Shown: in pieces, positions 19,476-28,796 of the stretch
How positions within the stretch are numbered: position 1 is the stretch's first letter
Layout of the letters: each line of letters starts with the position of its first letter
DNA from: Vicingaceae bacterium
GTDB lineage: Bacteria > Bacteroidota > Bacteroidia > Flavobacteriales_E > Vicingaceae
NCBI GenBank assembly: GCA_026003395.1
Contig: BPHE01000008.1
Location: 45,716 to 109,715 of the forward strand
Direction of reading: 5' to 3'
Length of the DNA: 64,000 nt
Translations under genes and position numbers: made by a program
Notes under the pieces: model-generated
The model's input: the letters and a program-made list of their open reading frames with translations, nothing else
Databases searched by the model: none
Told to the model about the DNA's origin: nothing

Positions 19476-20411
19476 TTGAAAAAATATTTACACATACTGT
19501 TTTTATTTTGCTCACACGTTGCTTTTGGGCAATTTTATTGGGATATCGGGTTCAATATAGGTCCTTCAAACTATCTGGGAGACATTGGTGGGAAAGACAA
19601 GCCGAGAAGGGATTTTATTTGGGATATGAAATTACAACATACCAGATTTGATGCAGGTGCATTTGTGCGTTACAAGTTCCATCCGGATATTGCCGTTCGG
19701 CTTGATATAAATTGGATCAGGTTGTATGGTTCCGACAGATATACGATTTACCCACACAGGAGAGCGAGAAACATTACATTTCGAAACAATATCATAGAAA
19801 GTACATTGATGCTTGATTATTATTTTTACACCGTCAACGACGTCGGAAATACCGGACGCTACCGAAACGACTTCAGAGCTTATGTAACTGCCGGAATCGG
19901 AGGAATGTATCATAATCCTCAGGCACCATATAACGGTAAGTGGTATGCTTTGAGACCTTTAAAAACCGAAGGGCAAGTAAAGCCATATCCTAAATTTGGC
20001 ATGGTTATACCATTTGGAATGGGCTTTTTCTACACTATTGACCGCCGTTATAAACTTGGTCTTGAACTGGTGTGGAGAAAAACTTTTACCGATTATTTAG
20101 ATGATGTGAGTACAAATTATCCCAATCCACCGCTATCTGATCCCATAGCAGCGGCTTTAAGCAATCCTACAAATCAACAAGTAATCAATGAAGTACGGGC
20201 AGATAATAATATACCTTCAACAAAAGGCCCTACCATGTATACATATCGTCCCGGAGCAAAACGTGGCGATCCTTCCCATAAAGACAATTATTTCACTGTA
20301 AATGTAAAATTCAGTTATTCGCTTCGTAGTAAAAGTAAATTCTACAGAGCAAAATATACATTCTTGCATGGCAAGCGTAAAAAACGCAGAAAAGCCAGAG
20401 CAAAATTCTGA
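19476..20411 (+). CDS. DUF6089/PorG-like outer-membrane beta-barrel protein
   Basis: Exported protein of 311 residues with signal peptide KKYLHILFLFCSHVAFG. The mature part opens with the DUF6089-type sequence WDIGFNIGPSNYLGDIGG and carries YKFHPDIAVRLDINW, TAGIGGMYHNPQAPY and FGMGFFYTIDRRYKLGLEL, all alternating strands of a small barrel. PorG of the type IX secretion system belongs to this kind of protein, so a role in T9SS is possible but not shown. The C-terminus is unusually basic (KRKKRRKARAKF). There is no nearby ATG; translation must start at TTG 19476. The T9SS link fits the two T9SS cargo genes in the window. Confidence 0.72.
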   Translation: MKKYLHILFLFCSHVAFGQFYWDIGFNIGPSNYLGDIGGKDKPRRDFIWDMKLQHTRFDAGAFVRYKFHPDIAVRLDINWIRLYGSDRYTIYPHRRARNITFRNNIIESTLMLDYYFYTVNDVGNTGRYRNDFRAYVTAGIGGMYHNPQAPYNGKWYALRPLKTEGQVKPYPKFGMVIPFGMGFFYTIDRRYKLGLELVWRKTFTDYLDDVSTNYPNPPLSDPIAAALSNPTNQQVINEVRADNNIPSTKGPTMYTYRPGAKRGDPSHKDNYFTVNVKFSYSLRSKSKFYRAKYTFLHGKRKKRRKARAKF

Positions 20412-20513
20412 TCATATCTCAGAGTGATCTCATTTTCTTGGCCAGAGTTTGTTTGAAGATAATGCATTCAGAGGCAATCTGCTTTAAGAATGATAAAAAT
20501 GATTGTAAAACTG

Positions 20514-21959
20514 TTAACGAAATTTTATTTTTCTTGCAGCAAATACACACATCTTTAGTAAAAGCCATCCGTGTTTAAACCTGCTGATGTTTGTGTCGCC
20601 ATATACCCGTTCCTGGTATCGAATAGGCAGGTCTATGATTTTAAGATTGAGTTTGTATGAGCCAAACAGGAGGTCGAAATCTCCAAAAGGATCAAAATCG
20701 CCAAAGAAATGCCGGTTGCCCGCCAATCGCTCATAATCTTTCCGGAAAATAACTTTTGTTCCGCAAAGAGTATCTTTGATGGGTTGTTCCAATAACCATG
20801 TAAACATCATGCTAAAAAACTTATTTCCAAGGATATTCAAAAAACGCATGGCATTTTTTTCCATCGGATAAACCAAACGGGAACCATTGATAAATTCTCC
20901 TTTAAGTGAAGCAATGGCATAGTAAAACTTGGGAAGATCCTCAGGTGGGACAGTCAAATCCGCATCAAGAATCATAAGAATGTCTCCTGATGCCAGCGAG
21001 AATCCTTTTCTCACGGCATCTCCTTTGCCTTTGCCTTGTTGCTGGGTGATTTTTATATCATGTGTGGTTTTGTATTTTTCATAAACACGGCGTATTTCTT
21101 GCCAGGTATTATCGGTAGAATTTCCTTCCACAAAAATAATTTCTGTATGCTTTCCCATTTTTGGGATTCGTTTTATGGCATTTTCTATATTGCCTTCTTC
21201 ATTTCTTGCAGGAATAACAACGCTTACAGAGTATTTGTCTTTGACGATATCCTTAGGAAAATATGGGGACGGTCTGGCAATCATAAATTGATTGATACAC
21301 AAACTGTTAATAAGAGGTAAACGAGCAATAAACCTGTTAATAATATCTGAAAGGATGGGAATTTTATATGGAATGATCATACTCCTGGTGTAACGGTATG
21401 GTTCGAATTCAGTCAAATAAAGAATGTTTGCCAGGTCTTGTTTGCTAATCCAACTTTGATTGGGAATATGTCTTTTCAATCCAATCCATTCTGCAAATTT
21501 TATGATAGGTTCCCAAAGATAATTGTAATAAGAAATAATAACTTTTGTTCTTGGGTGGCTTACTTTTCTTAACGATTCAAAAAGTTCGTTTAAGTTGTCA
21601 ATAAATCCTATAACGTTGGTAACGACAATAATGTCAAATTTTTCATCAAGTTCCAATTGTGTGGCGTCTTGCAAAATGAAATTTAATTCAGGGTAGCGTT
21701 CTCTTGCCTTGGCAATCATTTTGGGAGAATAGTCAATGCCGGTTTTGTTTTTCCCTTTTAGTTTTGAAAGTGTTTCACCTGTACCACATCCAATTTCTAA
21801 AACCGAATCATCTTCATGAATAAAAAAATTGCAATAGTTAATAATGTCATTCCAATAATAGGAAGTTTTTTCCCTGTGTTTTGGATAGGTTTCGGCTAAA
21901 TTTTCAAAATATTCGAAGAAACGGTATTTTTTTCTGTTTAAATATTCTTCTCTGTTCAT
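20514..21959 (-). CDS. Fused SAM methyltransferase - family 2 glycosyltransferase
   Basis: A two-domain protein of 481 residues. Residues about 45-170 are a class I SAM-dependent methyltransferase (VLEIGCGTGETLSKL, then QDATQLELDEKFDIIVVTNV). Residues about 240-481 are a GT2 transferase resembling dolichyl/undecaprenyl-phosphate sugar synthases (VSVVIPARNEEGNIENAI, ILDADLTVPPEDLP with the DAD metal site, CGTKVIFRKDYE). It probably moves a sugar to a lipid carrier at the membrane. It is the last gene of a three-gene minus-strand cluster; its ATG overlaps the stop of the upstream methyltransferase. The substrates are unknown. Confidence 0.88.
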   Translation of the reverse strand: MNREEYLNRKKYRFFEYFENLAETYPKHREKTSYYWNDIINYCNFFIHEDDSVLEIGCGTGETLSKLKGKNKTGIDYSPKMIAKARERYPELNFILQDATQLELDEKFDIIVVTNVIGFIDNLNELFESLRKVSHPRTKVIISYYNYLWEPIIKFAEWIGLKRHIPNQSWISKQDLANILYLTEFEPYRYTRSMIIPYKIPILSDIINRFIARLPLINSLCINQFMIARPSPYFPKDIVKDKYSVSVVIPARNEEGNIENAIKRIPKMGKHTEIIFVEGNSTDNTWQEIRRVYEKYKTTHDIKITQQQGKGKGDAVRKGFSLASGDILMILDADLTVPPEDLPKFYYAIASLKGEFINGSRLVYPMEKNAMRFLNILGNKFFSMMFTWLLEQPIKDTLCGTKVIFRKDYERLAGNRHFFGDFDPFGDFDLLFGSYKLNLKIIDLPIRYQERVYGDTNISRFKHGWLLLKMCVFAARKIKFR

Positions 21960-22738
21960 TTTTTGACAATCTTAAGCGACACAAACATACCAAGAAAATT
22001 GTGCAAAGGTGAGGTGATCTTTTCAAAAAAACTGATAACAGGAAACATAAATCCGGGTAGCATGGATGGAGCAGAAAATCCACCGGAAAGCAAATACGCA
22101 AATGGTGTATGGTATTGATATTTGATTAATTGTAAGTCAGGATAAAGTTTTTTAAATTTTTCATAATCTCTTCTAAAAATAATCCATGGCAACGCTCCAT
22201 TGGCGCTGCTTAATGGACCTTTTGACGTAAAATGCCAATTTATTTGCTTTGTGTCAAAGTTTTCGTGATGAAAATTTTTATAAATAAATCGGGCAAAGGG
22301 AGTATTGGCGGGTTCGATCATGAAAATAAAGCCACCGGGTTTTAAACAACGTTGAGCTTCAGAAAAAAAATTCTCTGCATTTGGTATATGGTGCAACACA
22401 TTCAACATAAAAATGGCATCAATGGATGTATCTTTCATTGGGAATTTTTCGGCAGAAAAAACATAATCCACAAATGGCAGGGGCAATATATCTGAAGTTT
22501 TAATTTGAGGAAACAGTTCTTTTAAAAAACCGCCACCGGATCCGATTTCCAGGAAAAAGTACGAATGATTGTCTTTGTAATCAGGAAAGTGAGATTGCAA
22601 TTCATTTATAAATTGTTGATACCATTGGGTATAAATTTTTTTAAGCAGAGGTTTTTTCTTAAGAATCTCGGCATGCGTAATGGTTGTCTCCGGCAAATCA
22701 AGATATGTCAGATTATTATTTTTGGTTGCTTTGTTCAT
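21956..22738 (-). CDS. Class I SAM-dependent methyltransferase
   Basis: Cytoplasmic methyltransferase of 260 residues. Motif I is FLEIGSGGGFLKELFP (about 60-75), followed by a post-I acidic region. The second half has the Methyltransf_11 signature IFMLNVLHHIPNAENFFSEA and CLKPGGFIFMIEP. It overlaps the GT39 gene by 23 bases and the methyltransferase-GT2 gene by four, so the three genes are one translationally coupled unit. The likely substrate is a lipid-linked sugar, inferred only from these neighbours. Confidence 0.85.
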   Translation of the reverse strand: MNKATKNNNLTYLDLPETTITHAEILKKKPLLKKIYTQWYQQFINELQSHFPDYKDNHSYFFLEIGSGGGFLKELFPQIKTSDILPLPFVDYVFSAEKFPMKDTSIDAIFMLNVLHHIPNAENFFSEAQRCLKPGGFIFMIEPANTPFARFIYKNFHHENFDTKQINWHFTSKGPLSSANGALPWIIFRRDYEKFKKLYPDLQLIKYQYHTPFAYLLSGGFSAPSMLPGFMFPVISFFEKITSPLHNFLGMFVSLKIVKK

Positions 22739-24428
22739 TTTGGGTGAAGTTTTCAGGATAATTTACTTTAAAGAGATAGGCGGGTTCGTCCGATCCTTCT
22801 TGATGCACCAAAGTGACAAAATTGGGATATTTTTGTTGAATAGTGCCAATGTATCGGTGCATGGTGTTAATGATGTGTTCTGTTTTTTTTGAGGGATCCC
22901 TTCTTAAACTGGCCACGATCACGTGCGTGACTCGATGTTGTTTTAGTAAATCAACCAAGCTGTCCGGATCAGATGAAGGTACATTATGAATGTTGAAAAA
23001 TTCTCTTCTAAATTTAGAATAAATGGCAGATATAGGTGCTTTCCTACAAGCAATAACAGCATCTTCAGGTAAGTGTTCGGCGGCCCATATACTGATACGC
23101 ACATAATTTTGCCAATCGGGAGTCAGTCCGGCCAGCCGGTCTCCTTTAAGATTTTTCATAGCTACAGGAAAATTTTCTTTCACCATTTTAAAGGTCCGGC
23201 TTATACCAATAATCGGTAATATAAGCAAAATAAAAAACAATAATAACTGTGCTGCATATGCCATTTTTGACAACAATCGATATAAACCATATAATAAAGA
23301 AATGATGAAAAAGGGTAAATAAGGTAATATAAGCCGCAATTGATCCCACTGTGTTTGCAATGCTACAAAGGTAATAAAACAGATCCCGGATAAGTATATC
23401 AATGAAAACAAAACGACTTCTTGTTTGTTTCTAAAGGCCTGGAAAAAGCTTACAAGGAATAATATCAACGAGATAAATCCCAATCCGGTATTGGTTTCTT
23501 TAGCGTCCGGTCTGAGAGAAATCAGGTCGTAGAGTCGTTTGCTTACATACAAACCATAATTGTCAAAAAACCTTTGAACAAAACCGTTGAAATCTTCCAT
23601 GCCTTTGTCGGGGTTGTATGGGTCTTTCTGCATCAAAATTTTTGCTTGTCCTGATGAAGATTCTACATGCCAAACAAACGTTTTGGCCAATGAAAAAACT
23701 ACAATGAAACTCAAAAAGGCAGCGACCGGATATATCAATTTTTTCCAATCTTTTTTCAAAATGAAATAAAAAATTACTGAACCAATGGCAGCAATGGCTA
23801 CCGTGCGAGTCAGATAAAGCAGGGCGCATAATACTCCAAGCCATATGCCGTTTTTAACCGGATGAGCCGGTTTTTCGATAAAATGAAAAAATAAGTTGAA
23901 AAAAATTCCTTGCAGCATAAAAAAGAATGCTTCTGTGAAAGTATGATGAGAATACCACAAGAAATGCACATTAAATACCATCATCAATAGCATAAAAAAA
24001 ACAAGAGTAGAAGGTAAACGTTTGTAAAATGCTTTCACCGTAAAGTATATTCCCAATGACATGAAGATGACAGAGGTGGCTTTCAACAATAGCATGTCAA
24101 AACCAAAAATGGCAACCAAAATGCTCAAAACCATGGGATAAAAAGGAGCATTGGCGGTATGGAAAAAATCCGGGAAGTCGTGTACATACCTGTAAGCGGA
24201 TGTCATATACATTGCATCATCAAAAGCTATACTTAGTTTTGGATCGAAAGACAATATAGAAAGTAAAGAAAATATTATTGTGAAATATACATTTAATTTT
24301 GGAAGATGCTTGTCAAAAAATATATCCAATGATTCAAACAAAGTATGGGACTGATGTGTAATGTTGGATGAAGATGTGTTTTTCAGAGGTGTTTTTTTTG
24401 CGAAAGATTTTTTTTGCTTTCTGCTCAT
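22716..24428 (-). CDS. GT39-like membrane glycosyltransferase
   Basis: Polytopic membrane protein of 570 residues resembling PMT/ArnT-type GT-C enzymes, which transfer sugars from polyprenyl phosphate. After a Ser/Lys-rich cytoplasmic start, the first helix (VYFTIIFSLLSILSF) precedes the periplasmic loop SIAFDDAMYMTSAYRYVHD, whose acidic residues are where GT-C catalytic aspartates lie. About ten helices follow, then a soluble C-terminal domain (about 440-570). It leads the minus-strand cluster. Together with the downstream GT2, which could charge the lipid carrier, the cluster looks like a complete lipid-linked sugar transfer unit. The acceptor is unknown. Confidence 0.85.
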   Translation of the reverse strand: MSRKQKKSFAKKTPLKNTSSSNITHQSHTLFESLDIFFDKHLPKLNVYFTIIFSLLSILSFDPKLSIAFDDAMYMTSAYRYVHDFPDFFHTANAPFYPMVLSILVAIFGFDMLLLKATSVIFMSLGIYFTVKAFYKRLPSTLVFFMLLMMVFNVHFLWYSHHTFTEAFFFMLQGIFFNLFFHFIEKPAHPVKNGIWLGVLCALLYLTRTVAIAAIGSVIFYFILKKDWKKLIYPVAAFLSFIVVFSLAKTFVWHVESSSGQAKILMQKDPYNPDKGMEDFNGFVQRFFDNYGLYVSKRLYDLISLRPDAKETNTGLGFISLILFLVSFFQAFRNKQEVVLFSLIYLSGICFITFVALQTQWDQLRLILPYLPFFIISLLYGLYRLLSKMAYAAQLLLFFILLILPIIGISRTFKMVKENFPVAMKNLKGDRLAGLTPDWQNYVRISIWAAEHLPEDAVIACRKAPISAIYSKFRREFFNIHNVPSSDPDSLVDLLKQHRVTHVIVASLRRDPSKKTEHIINTMHRYIGTIQQKYPNFVTLVHQEGSDEPAYLFKVNYPENFTQNEQSNQK

Positions 24429-24497
24429 TATGGATTGTTTATATCTTTAATTTGCAAACATAATGTTTTCCATTTATTTTTGTCAAAAAAATAGTAT

Positions 24498-25154
24498 ATG
24501 AAATTTTTTATTGACACCGCAAATTTGGATCAAATCAAAGAAGCCCATGATTTAGGCGTATTGGATGGGGTGACGACCAATCCTTCGTTGATGGCAAAAG
24601 AAGGTATTTCCGGCCAAAAAAATATTTTGGATCATTATGTGAAAATTTGTGAGATTGTTGATGGGCCTGTCAGTGCAGAAGTTATTTCCACCGATTTTCA
24701 TGGAATAATTGAAGAAGGACAATTGTTGGCATCATTACATCCAAATATTGTGGTTAAGGTTCCTATGATTAAAGAAGGAGTTAAAGCCATCAAATATTTT
24801 ACAGAGAAGGGTATAAAAACTAATTGCACGTTGGTGTTTTCTCCCGGTCAGGCGTTGTTGGCTGCAAAAGCAGGGGCTACGTATGTTTCACCTTTTATTG
24901 GCCGTTTGGATGACAATTCTACCGATGGGTTGGCCTTGATAGAAGAAATACGTTTGATTTATGACAATTATGGGTTCACTACACAAATTCTTGCGGCTTC
25001 TATCCGACATACGATGCATATTTTAGAATGTGCAAAAATTGGCGCCGATGTTGCTACATGTCCTTTAAGTGCTATCATGGGATTGTTAAATCATCCATTG
25101 ACCGACATTGGATTAAAGAAGTTTCTTGAAGATTACAAAAAGGTTAATGCATAA
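24498..25154 (+). CDS. fsa: Transaldolase / fructose-6-phosphate aldolase (Fsa/TalC type)
   Basis: Short transaldolase-family enzyme, 218 residues. It starts [20 protein letters not shown] and has the family motifs [13 protein letters not shown] and [12 protein letters not shown]; the Lys in VVKVPM is the Schiff-base residue. [19 protein letters not shown] and SPFIGRLDD follow. Family size and sequence allow either transaldolase or fructose-6-phosphate aldolase activity, and sequence alone does not decide. The frameshifted Sua5/YciO gene follows after about 12 bases on the same strand. Confidence 0.9.
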   Translation: MKFFIDTANLDQIKEAHDLGVLDGVTTNPSLMAKEGISGQKNILDHYVKICEIVDGPVSAEVISTDFHGIIEEGQLLASLHPNIVVKVPMIKEGVKAIKYFTEKGIKTNCTLVFSPGQALLAAKAGATYVSPFIGRLDDNSTDGLALIEEIRLIYDNYGFTTQILAASIRHTMHILECAKIGADVATCPLSAIMGLLNHPLTDIGLKKFLEDYKKVNA

Positions 25155-25166
25155 AATTTGACAAGT

Positions 25167-25788
25167 ATGAAATTAGAAATACATCCTGTGAATCCACAAC
25201 CTACAAAGATAAAAAAGGTTGTGGAAGTTTTAAATGCAGACGGGGTCATTATTTATCCCACCGATACGATCTATGCTTTTGGCTGCAGTTCAAATAGTAA
25301 AAAAGGATTTGAACAGTTATGCAAAATAAAACATATAGATCCGGAGAAAGCGCATTTTTCATTAATCTGTGCCGATATTTCCCAAGCATCGAAGTATATT
25401 AAAAATCTGAGCGATAAATATTTTAAATTAATAAAACGTGCATTGCCGGGTCCGTATACGTTTATTTTTGAAGCAGGAAGTGAGTTGCCTAAAGGTTTTC
25501 TCAACAGAAAAAAACAAATTGGCATAAGAATCCCTGAAAATGCCATCACTCAAGCAATTGTAAAAGAGCTTGGGATTCCTCTCTTAAGCACTTCTGTCTC
25601 ACGACGAGGATGAAATAGTTGAATATACCACAGACCCGGATGTGCTTGAACAGAGATTTGGTAAAATTGTGGACGTAATTATAGACGGAGGATTTGGGAA
25701 AAACAAACCATCTACAGTCATTGATTGCACTCAAGATCAACCTGTGATTATCCGGGAAGGATTGGGGAATATTGACGCCATTTTGTAA
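25167..25788 (+). pseudogene. Sua5/YciO/YrdC-family protein, frameshifted
   Basis: Member of the L-threonylcarbamoyladenylate synthase superfamily, whose main role is tRNA t6A37 synthesis; the closely related YciO branch is less well defined. The first frame from ATG 25167 gives the ATP/threonine pocket (ADGVIIYPTDTIYAFGCS, RALPGPYTFIFEA) and ends early at 25613. The +1 frame continues HDEDEIVEYTTDPDVL to a stop at 25786-25788. Removing one base in 25597-25600 gives STSVHDEDEIVEYTTD, the conserved family sequence. So this is one gene of about 206 residues with one extra base. Sequence error or recent inactivation cannot be told apart here. Confidence 0.88.
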
Positions 25789-25842
25789 TTGAACTGAAAA
25801 TTAGATAGATAAAGAAATAAGGAAAATTTTTTTGCTAAAGTA

Positions 25843-25872
25843 TTTGAAGGCAATTAAAAATTTATAAATTTG
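25843..25872 (+). promoter_or_regulatory. Promoter of tRNA-Phe
   Basis: TTTG at 25843-25846 (-33), an 18-base spacer, then TAAATTTG at 25865-25872 (-7): the best full match to the Bacteroidota primary sigma consensus in the window. The tRNA begins 26 bases downstream. Confidence 0.75.
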
Positions 25873-25897
25873 CAGCCCGATTTTACCGACATGAAAT

Positions 25898-25970
25898 GGT
25901 GCGGTAGCTCAGTCGGTAGAGCAAAGGACTGAAAATCCTTGTGTCGGCGGTTCGATTCCGTCCCGCACCA
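25898..25970 (+). tRNA. tRNA-Phe (GAA)
   Basis: Complete cloverleaf of 73 bases. The acceptor stem GGTGCGG pairs with CCGCACC, the D arm GCTC...GAGC is intact, the anticodon arm AAGGA-CTGAAAA-TCCTT has GAA in the loop, and the T arm is GGCGG-TTCGATT-CCGTC. The discriminator is A and CCA is not encoded. Anticodon GAA reads Phe codons. Confidence 0.97.
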
Positions 25971-25974
25971 CTGT

Positions 25975-26004
25975 TTAAATAGCCGCTTCTGCGGCTATTT
26001 TTTT
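25975..26004 (+). terminator. Intrinsic terminator after tRNA-Phe
   Basis: AAATAGCCGC-TTCT-GCGGCTATTT followed by a T-run: a ten-base-pair stem with a tetraloop directly after the tRNA gene and before the efp promoter. Confidence 0.9.
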
Positions 26005-26029
26005 ATTGAAAAATGTAAATGTATTTTTA

Positions 26030-26037
26030 TATTTTTG
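26030..26037 (+). promoter_or_regulatory. Candidate -7 box for efp
   Basis: TATTTTTG matches TAnnTTTG 22 bases before the efp ATG. A TTG lies 21 bases upstream as a possible -33 element. It lies just after the tRNA terminator, so efp has its own promoter. Confidence 0.55.
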
Positions 26038-26059
26038 CCCAACTTAAAAATTAAAATTT

Positions 26060-26626
26060 ATGGCAACAACAGCTGATTTTAAAAATGGTTTATGTTTCAG
26101 ACACAATGGCCAATTGGTCACTATTCTTGAATTTTTGCATGTTAAACCGGGAAAGGGTGGGGCGTTTGTGAGAACAAAATTAAAAAACCTGGAAAATGGA
26201 AAAATTTTCGATTATACTTTCAATGCCGGTGAAAAGATTGACGTAATCCGTGTAGAAAATCGTCCTCATCAGTTTCTTTATAAAGACGAAAGTGGTTATC
26301 ATTTTATGAATACCGAGACCTTCGATCAGGTGACCATTGATGAGAAAATTATTTCCGCTCCGCAATTTTTGAAAGAGGGTGAGAATGTGGTCATTCTTTT
26401 CAATGCTGATGATGAACAACCTTTATCATGCGAATTGCCTCCGTATGTTGTATTGGAAGTCACCTATACCGAACCGGCGGTTAAAGGGGATACGGCTACT
26501 AATGCAACCAAACCGGCAACTTTGGAAACAGGAGCAACCATACAAGTTCCTTTGTTTATCAACACCGGTGACAAAATAAAAGTTGATACCAGAACAGGTG
26601 AGTACGGTGAACGGGCGAAAGAATGA
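26060..26626 (+). CDS. efp: Elongation factor P
   Basis: Ribosome-binding factor that relieves stalling at polyproline stretches. The protein has 188 residues in three beta-barrel domains. The N-terminal KOW-like domain carries the loop KPGKGGAFVRTKLKN with the Lys that is the usual modification site. The C-terminal OB domain ends in the conserved GDKIKVDTRTGEYGERAKE. ATG at 26060 is supported by MATTADFKNGL. It stands alone between a tRNA and a repeat-rich non-coding stretch. Confidence 0.97.
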   Translation: MATTADFKNGLCFRHNGQLVTILEFLHVKPGKGGAFVRTKLKNLENGKIFDYTFNAGEKIDVIRVENRPHQFLYKDESGYHFMNTETFDQVTIDEKIISAPQFLKEGENVVILFNADDEQPLSCELPPYVVLEVTYTEPAVKGDTATNATKPATLETGATIQVPLFINTGDKIKVDTRTGEYGERAKE

Positions 26627-27113
26627 CATTATTTTAGTCTGCCTTTAAATAACCTGATTACACAGATTTTCAAATACAGGCAGCTCTTTATAAATGACCC
26701 GGAATTAACTCTCAATCACTTTTTTCTATTGGCCGCCTAGGTGAAGATTCGTAACGTTTTGTATTCATGATTGATATGCCCTAAAAATCTTCACCACGGA
26801 AAGAACGGAGAAACACAGAGAAAATAAAAAAACTCTCTTTGAAAATCTCTGTGTCTCGTAACTTTGACACTTTAGAATGTCAATTTATTGATAATCTAAA
26901 ATATGAATTTTTTGTAGTGGACTGCTTTTCTTTTTACATGATAATTTTCCATTTCTATTCCATCTATTACATCTTTCTTCATCTTTTATTACAAATGTTT
27001 TAAGTTTCTTGATTTCTGTTTCGTTTTTCTAGTCTCTTGTCTGCTACAAATGCACAATTCTTATATGTATCAAAGAAAACGCACAACGACGCAAAAACTA
27101 TGATTTAAAGAAT

Positions 27114-27603
27114 TGAGAAGTGAAAAAAAGACCTCTCCCCAAGCCCCTCTCCTTTGTAAGGAGAGGGGTGTCCATAAGGGCGGGGTGAGGTTTTCAAATC
27201 CCCGGCAAACAGATTTTGGTGCAAATACAAATTATAGAATCGTAATTTGCACGGAAAGCAACGATTTTGAAAATTGAGAAGTCAAGACCTCTCCCCAAGC
27301 CCCTCTCCTTCGCAAGGAGAGGGGTGTCCGCAAGGGCGGGGTGAGGATTTCAAATCCTCGGCAAATAGATTTTGTTGTAAATACGAATTGTAGAAACGCA
27401 ATTTGCACGGAAAGCAACGATTTTGGAAATTGAGAAGTCAAGACCTCTCCCCAAGCCCTTCTCCTTCATAAGGAGAGGGTTGCCCGCAAGTATACAAACT
27501 TACAGGGCTTTTTTTACGTCCACCAAGCCCCTCTCCTTTGTAAGGAGAGGGGTGCCCGCAAGGGCGGGTTGAGGTTTTCAAATCCCCGGCATTTATATTT
27601 TGA
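27114..27603. repeat. Four copies of a palindromic intergenic repeat
   Basis: Copies are at about 27114-27218, 27271-27375, 27427-27490 (truncated) and 27522-27603. Each has the hairpin CCCCTCTCCTT-n3-AAGGAGAGGGG, next to ACCTCTCCCC and a GGGCGGG(G)TGAGG segment, in the same orientation. Copies 2 and 3 also share an upstream direct repeat containing TTTGCACGGAAAGCAACGAT (27244-27269 and 27400-27425), so a roughly 156-bp unit was duplicated in tandem. The hairpin arms are much richer in GC than the surroundings. This resembles REP/MITE-like non-autonomous elements; no transposase is nearby. Confidence 0.85.
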
Positions 27604-27861
27604 TGCAAGTATGGGTTAATGAAAACGCAGAACACTCTAAAAACAATGATTTAAGAAATTGAGAAAATCAAAAAACAAAAAGAAAGTATCAAAGTCACAA
27701 AAACTCTGTGAAAACCTCCGTGTATCTTTGTGTACTCTGTGTTTATGATAAATCATAAAAGATGACTAAAAACAACGTTAAACGTTAAATGCTTCTTAAA
27801 AGTATTCATGTGTTTTATATCAATGTATTTATGATTCGTTTTTTTAATTCATTTAATGTTA

Positions 27862-27869
27862 TATATTTG
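27862..27869 (+). promoter_or_regulatory. Candidate -7 box for lipoprotein gene
   Basis: TATATTTG, a perfect TAnnTTTG match, 18 bases before the ATG at 27887. No clear -33 box is visible. Confidence 0.5.
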
Positions 27870-27886
27870 CTAAAAATTAACATGAA

Positions 27887-28783
27887 ATGAACCAAAAATT
27901 ATTATTTATATCATTATTGATCGTTTTAAACTGGTCCTGTGAGGATCCTCAGAATAAAACCATTGAAGAAGAAATAGAAATACAATCGGCACAGCCGTCT
28001 CAGGAAGAGTTAAAAAAACGTTATTATCAGATACCGTCGCCGGATGAAATGTTTGCTTTTATCAAACAATCCGGAATGAAATATAATTCCAATCTATTAA
28101 TAGATCCATTCTATTCCGAAAAAATAGTCGATCCGGTGGCATTGCCCGTGATTTTCGGGGCATACACGGCTGATCTTGCCTATACAGCAGCTTTTGAGGA
28201 ATATCAAACTACGATAAAATATTTTGCAGTTGTGCGCAAATTAGCGGATAAAATTGAAATTTCTTCAGCATTTGATGAAACACTTGTCAATCGTATCCAA
28301 AATAATTTAAATAGTGCAGATTCACTTATCGCCATTACAAATGATTCATATTTTCAGATAGTCGACTACTTGGAAAAAAATCAAAGAGGAAATGTGTTGG
28401 GAATAATTGCTTTTGGTGGTTGGTTGGAAAGTGTTTACATAGTTTCTGAGGAAATTAAAAATTTAAATGACGACCAAATGACAAATAATCCCATTGTTGA
28501 ACGATTTGTTGATCAAAATGAAACACTTGATAATATCATACTCTTTTTGGAAAGATATTCCGACGATCCGAAAGTGGCTAAAGTGTTACAATGGACACAA
28601 CGTATCAAAGGAAAATTTGCCCAATTGAAAGACGACATTTCCGGAGAAGTTAAAGTAGAAAAACGTGATGGAAAATTGGTTATTGGTTCAAAAAATAACT
28701 CTTCTAAAATAGATCCGGTTAAGATCAAAGAAGCAATTGAAATCATCCGGCAAGTTCGTTCAGAAGTTTTTATGATTCAATAA
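27887..28783 (+). CDS. Predicted lipoprotein of unknown function
   Basis: I do not recognise the family. The protein has 298 residues with a lipoprotein signal (LLFISLLIVLNWSC, lipobox ending in Cys about residue 18) and an acidic linker. A mostly helical body follows, with DLAYTAAFEEYQTTIKYFAV and LGIIAFGGWLESVYIVSEEI. The last 60 residues are rich in Lys. It is presumably anchored in the outer or inner membrane. A small exported protein follows after about 14 bases, so the two may form an operon. No catalytic motif is visible. Confidence 0.75.
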   Translation: MNQKLLFISLLIVLNWSCEDPQNKTIEEEIEIQSAQPSQEELKKRYYQIPSPDEMFAFIKQSGMKYNSNLLIDPFYSEKIVDPVALPVIFGAYTADLAYTAAFEEYQTTIKYFAVVRKLADKIEISSAFDETLVNRIQNNLNSADSLIAITNDSYFQIVDYLEKNQRGNVLGIIAFGGWLESVYIVSEEIKNLNDDQMTNNPIVERFVDQNETLDNIILFLERYSDDPKVAKVLQWTQRIKGKFAQLKDDISGEVKVEKRDGKLVIGSKNNSSKIDPVKIKEAIEIIRQVRSEVFMIQ

Positions 28784-28796
28784 AAATGCAATAGTT

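Larger units (their letters stand above)
26627..27886. other. Non-coding stretch with repeats
   Basis: About 1.26 kb without a supportable gene. It contains a 9-bp inverted repeat ACACAGAGA / TCTCTGTGT at 26813-26854, four copies of a GC-richer palindromic repeat (27114-27603, listed separately), and low-complexity text with several CTCTGTG-type words near 27697-27745. A -7 box for the next gene lies at its right end. Confidence 0.7.

Noticed and set aside
27114..27603. CRISPR array
   Set aside because: The repeats are long, internally palindromic and unevenly spaced, the segments between them are themselves repeated, and there are no cas genes.
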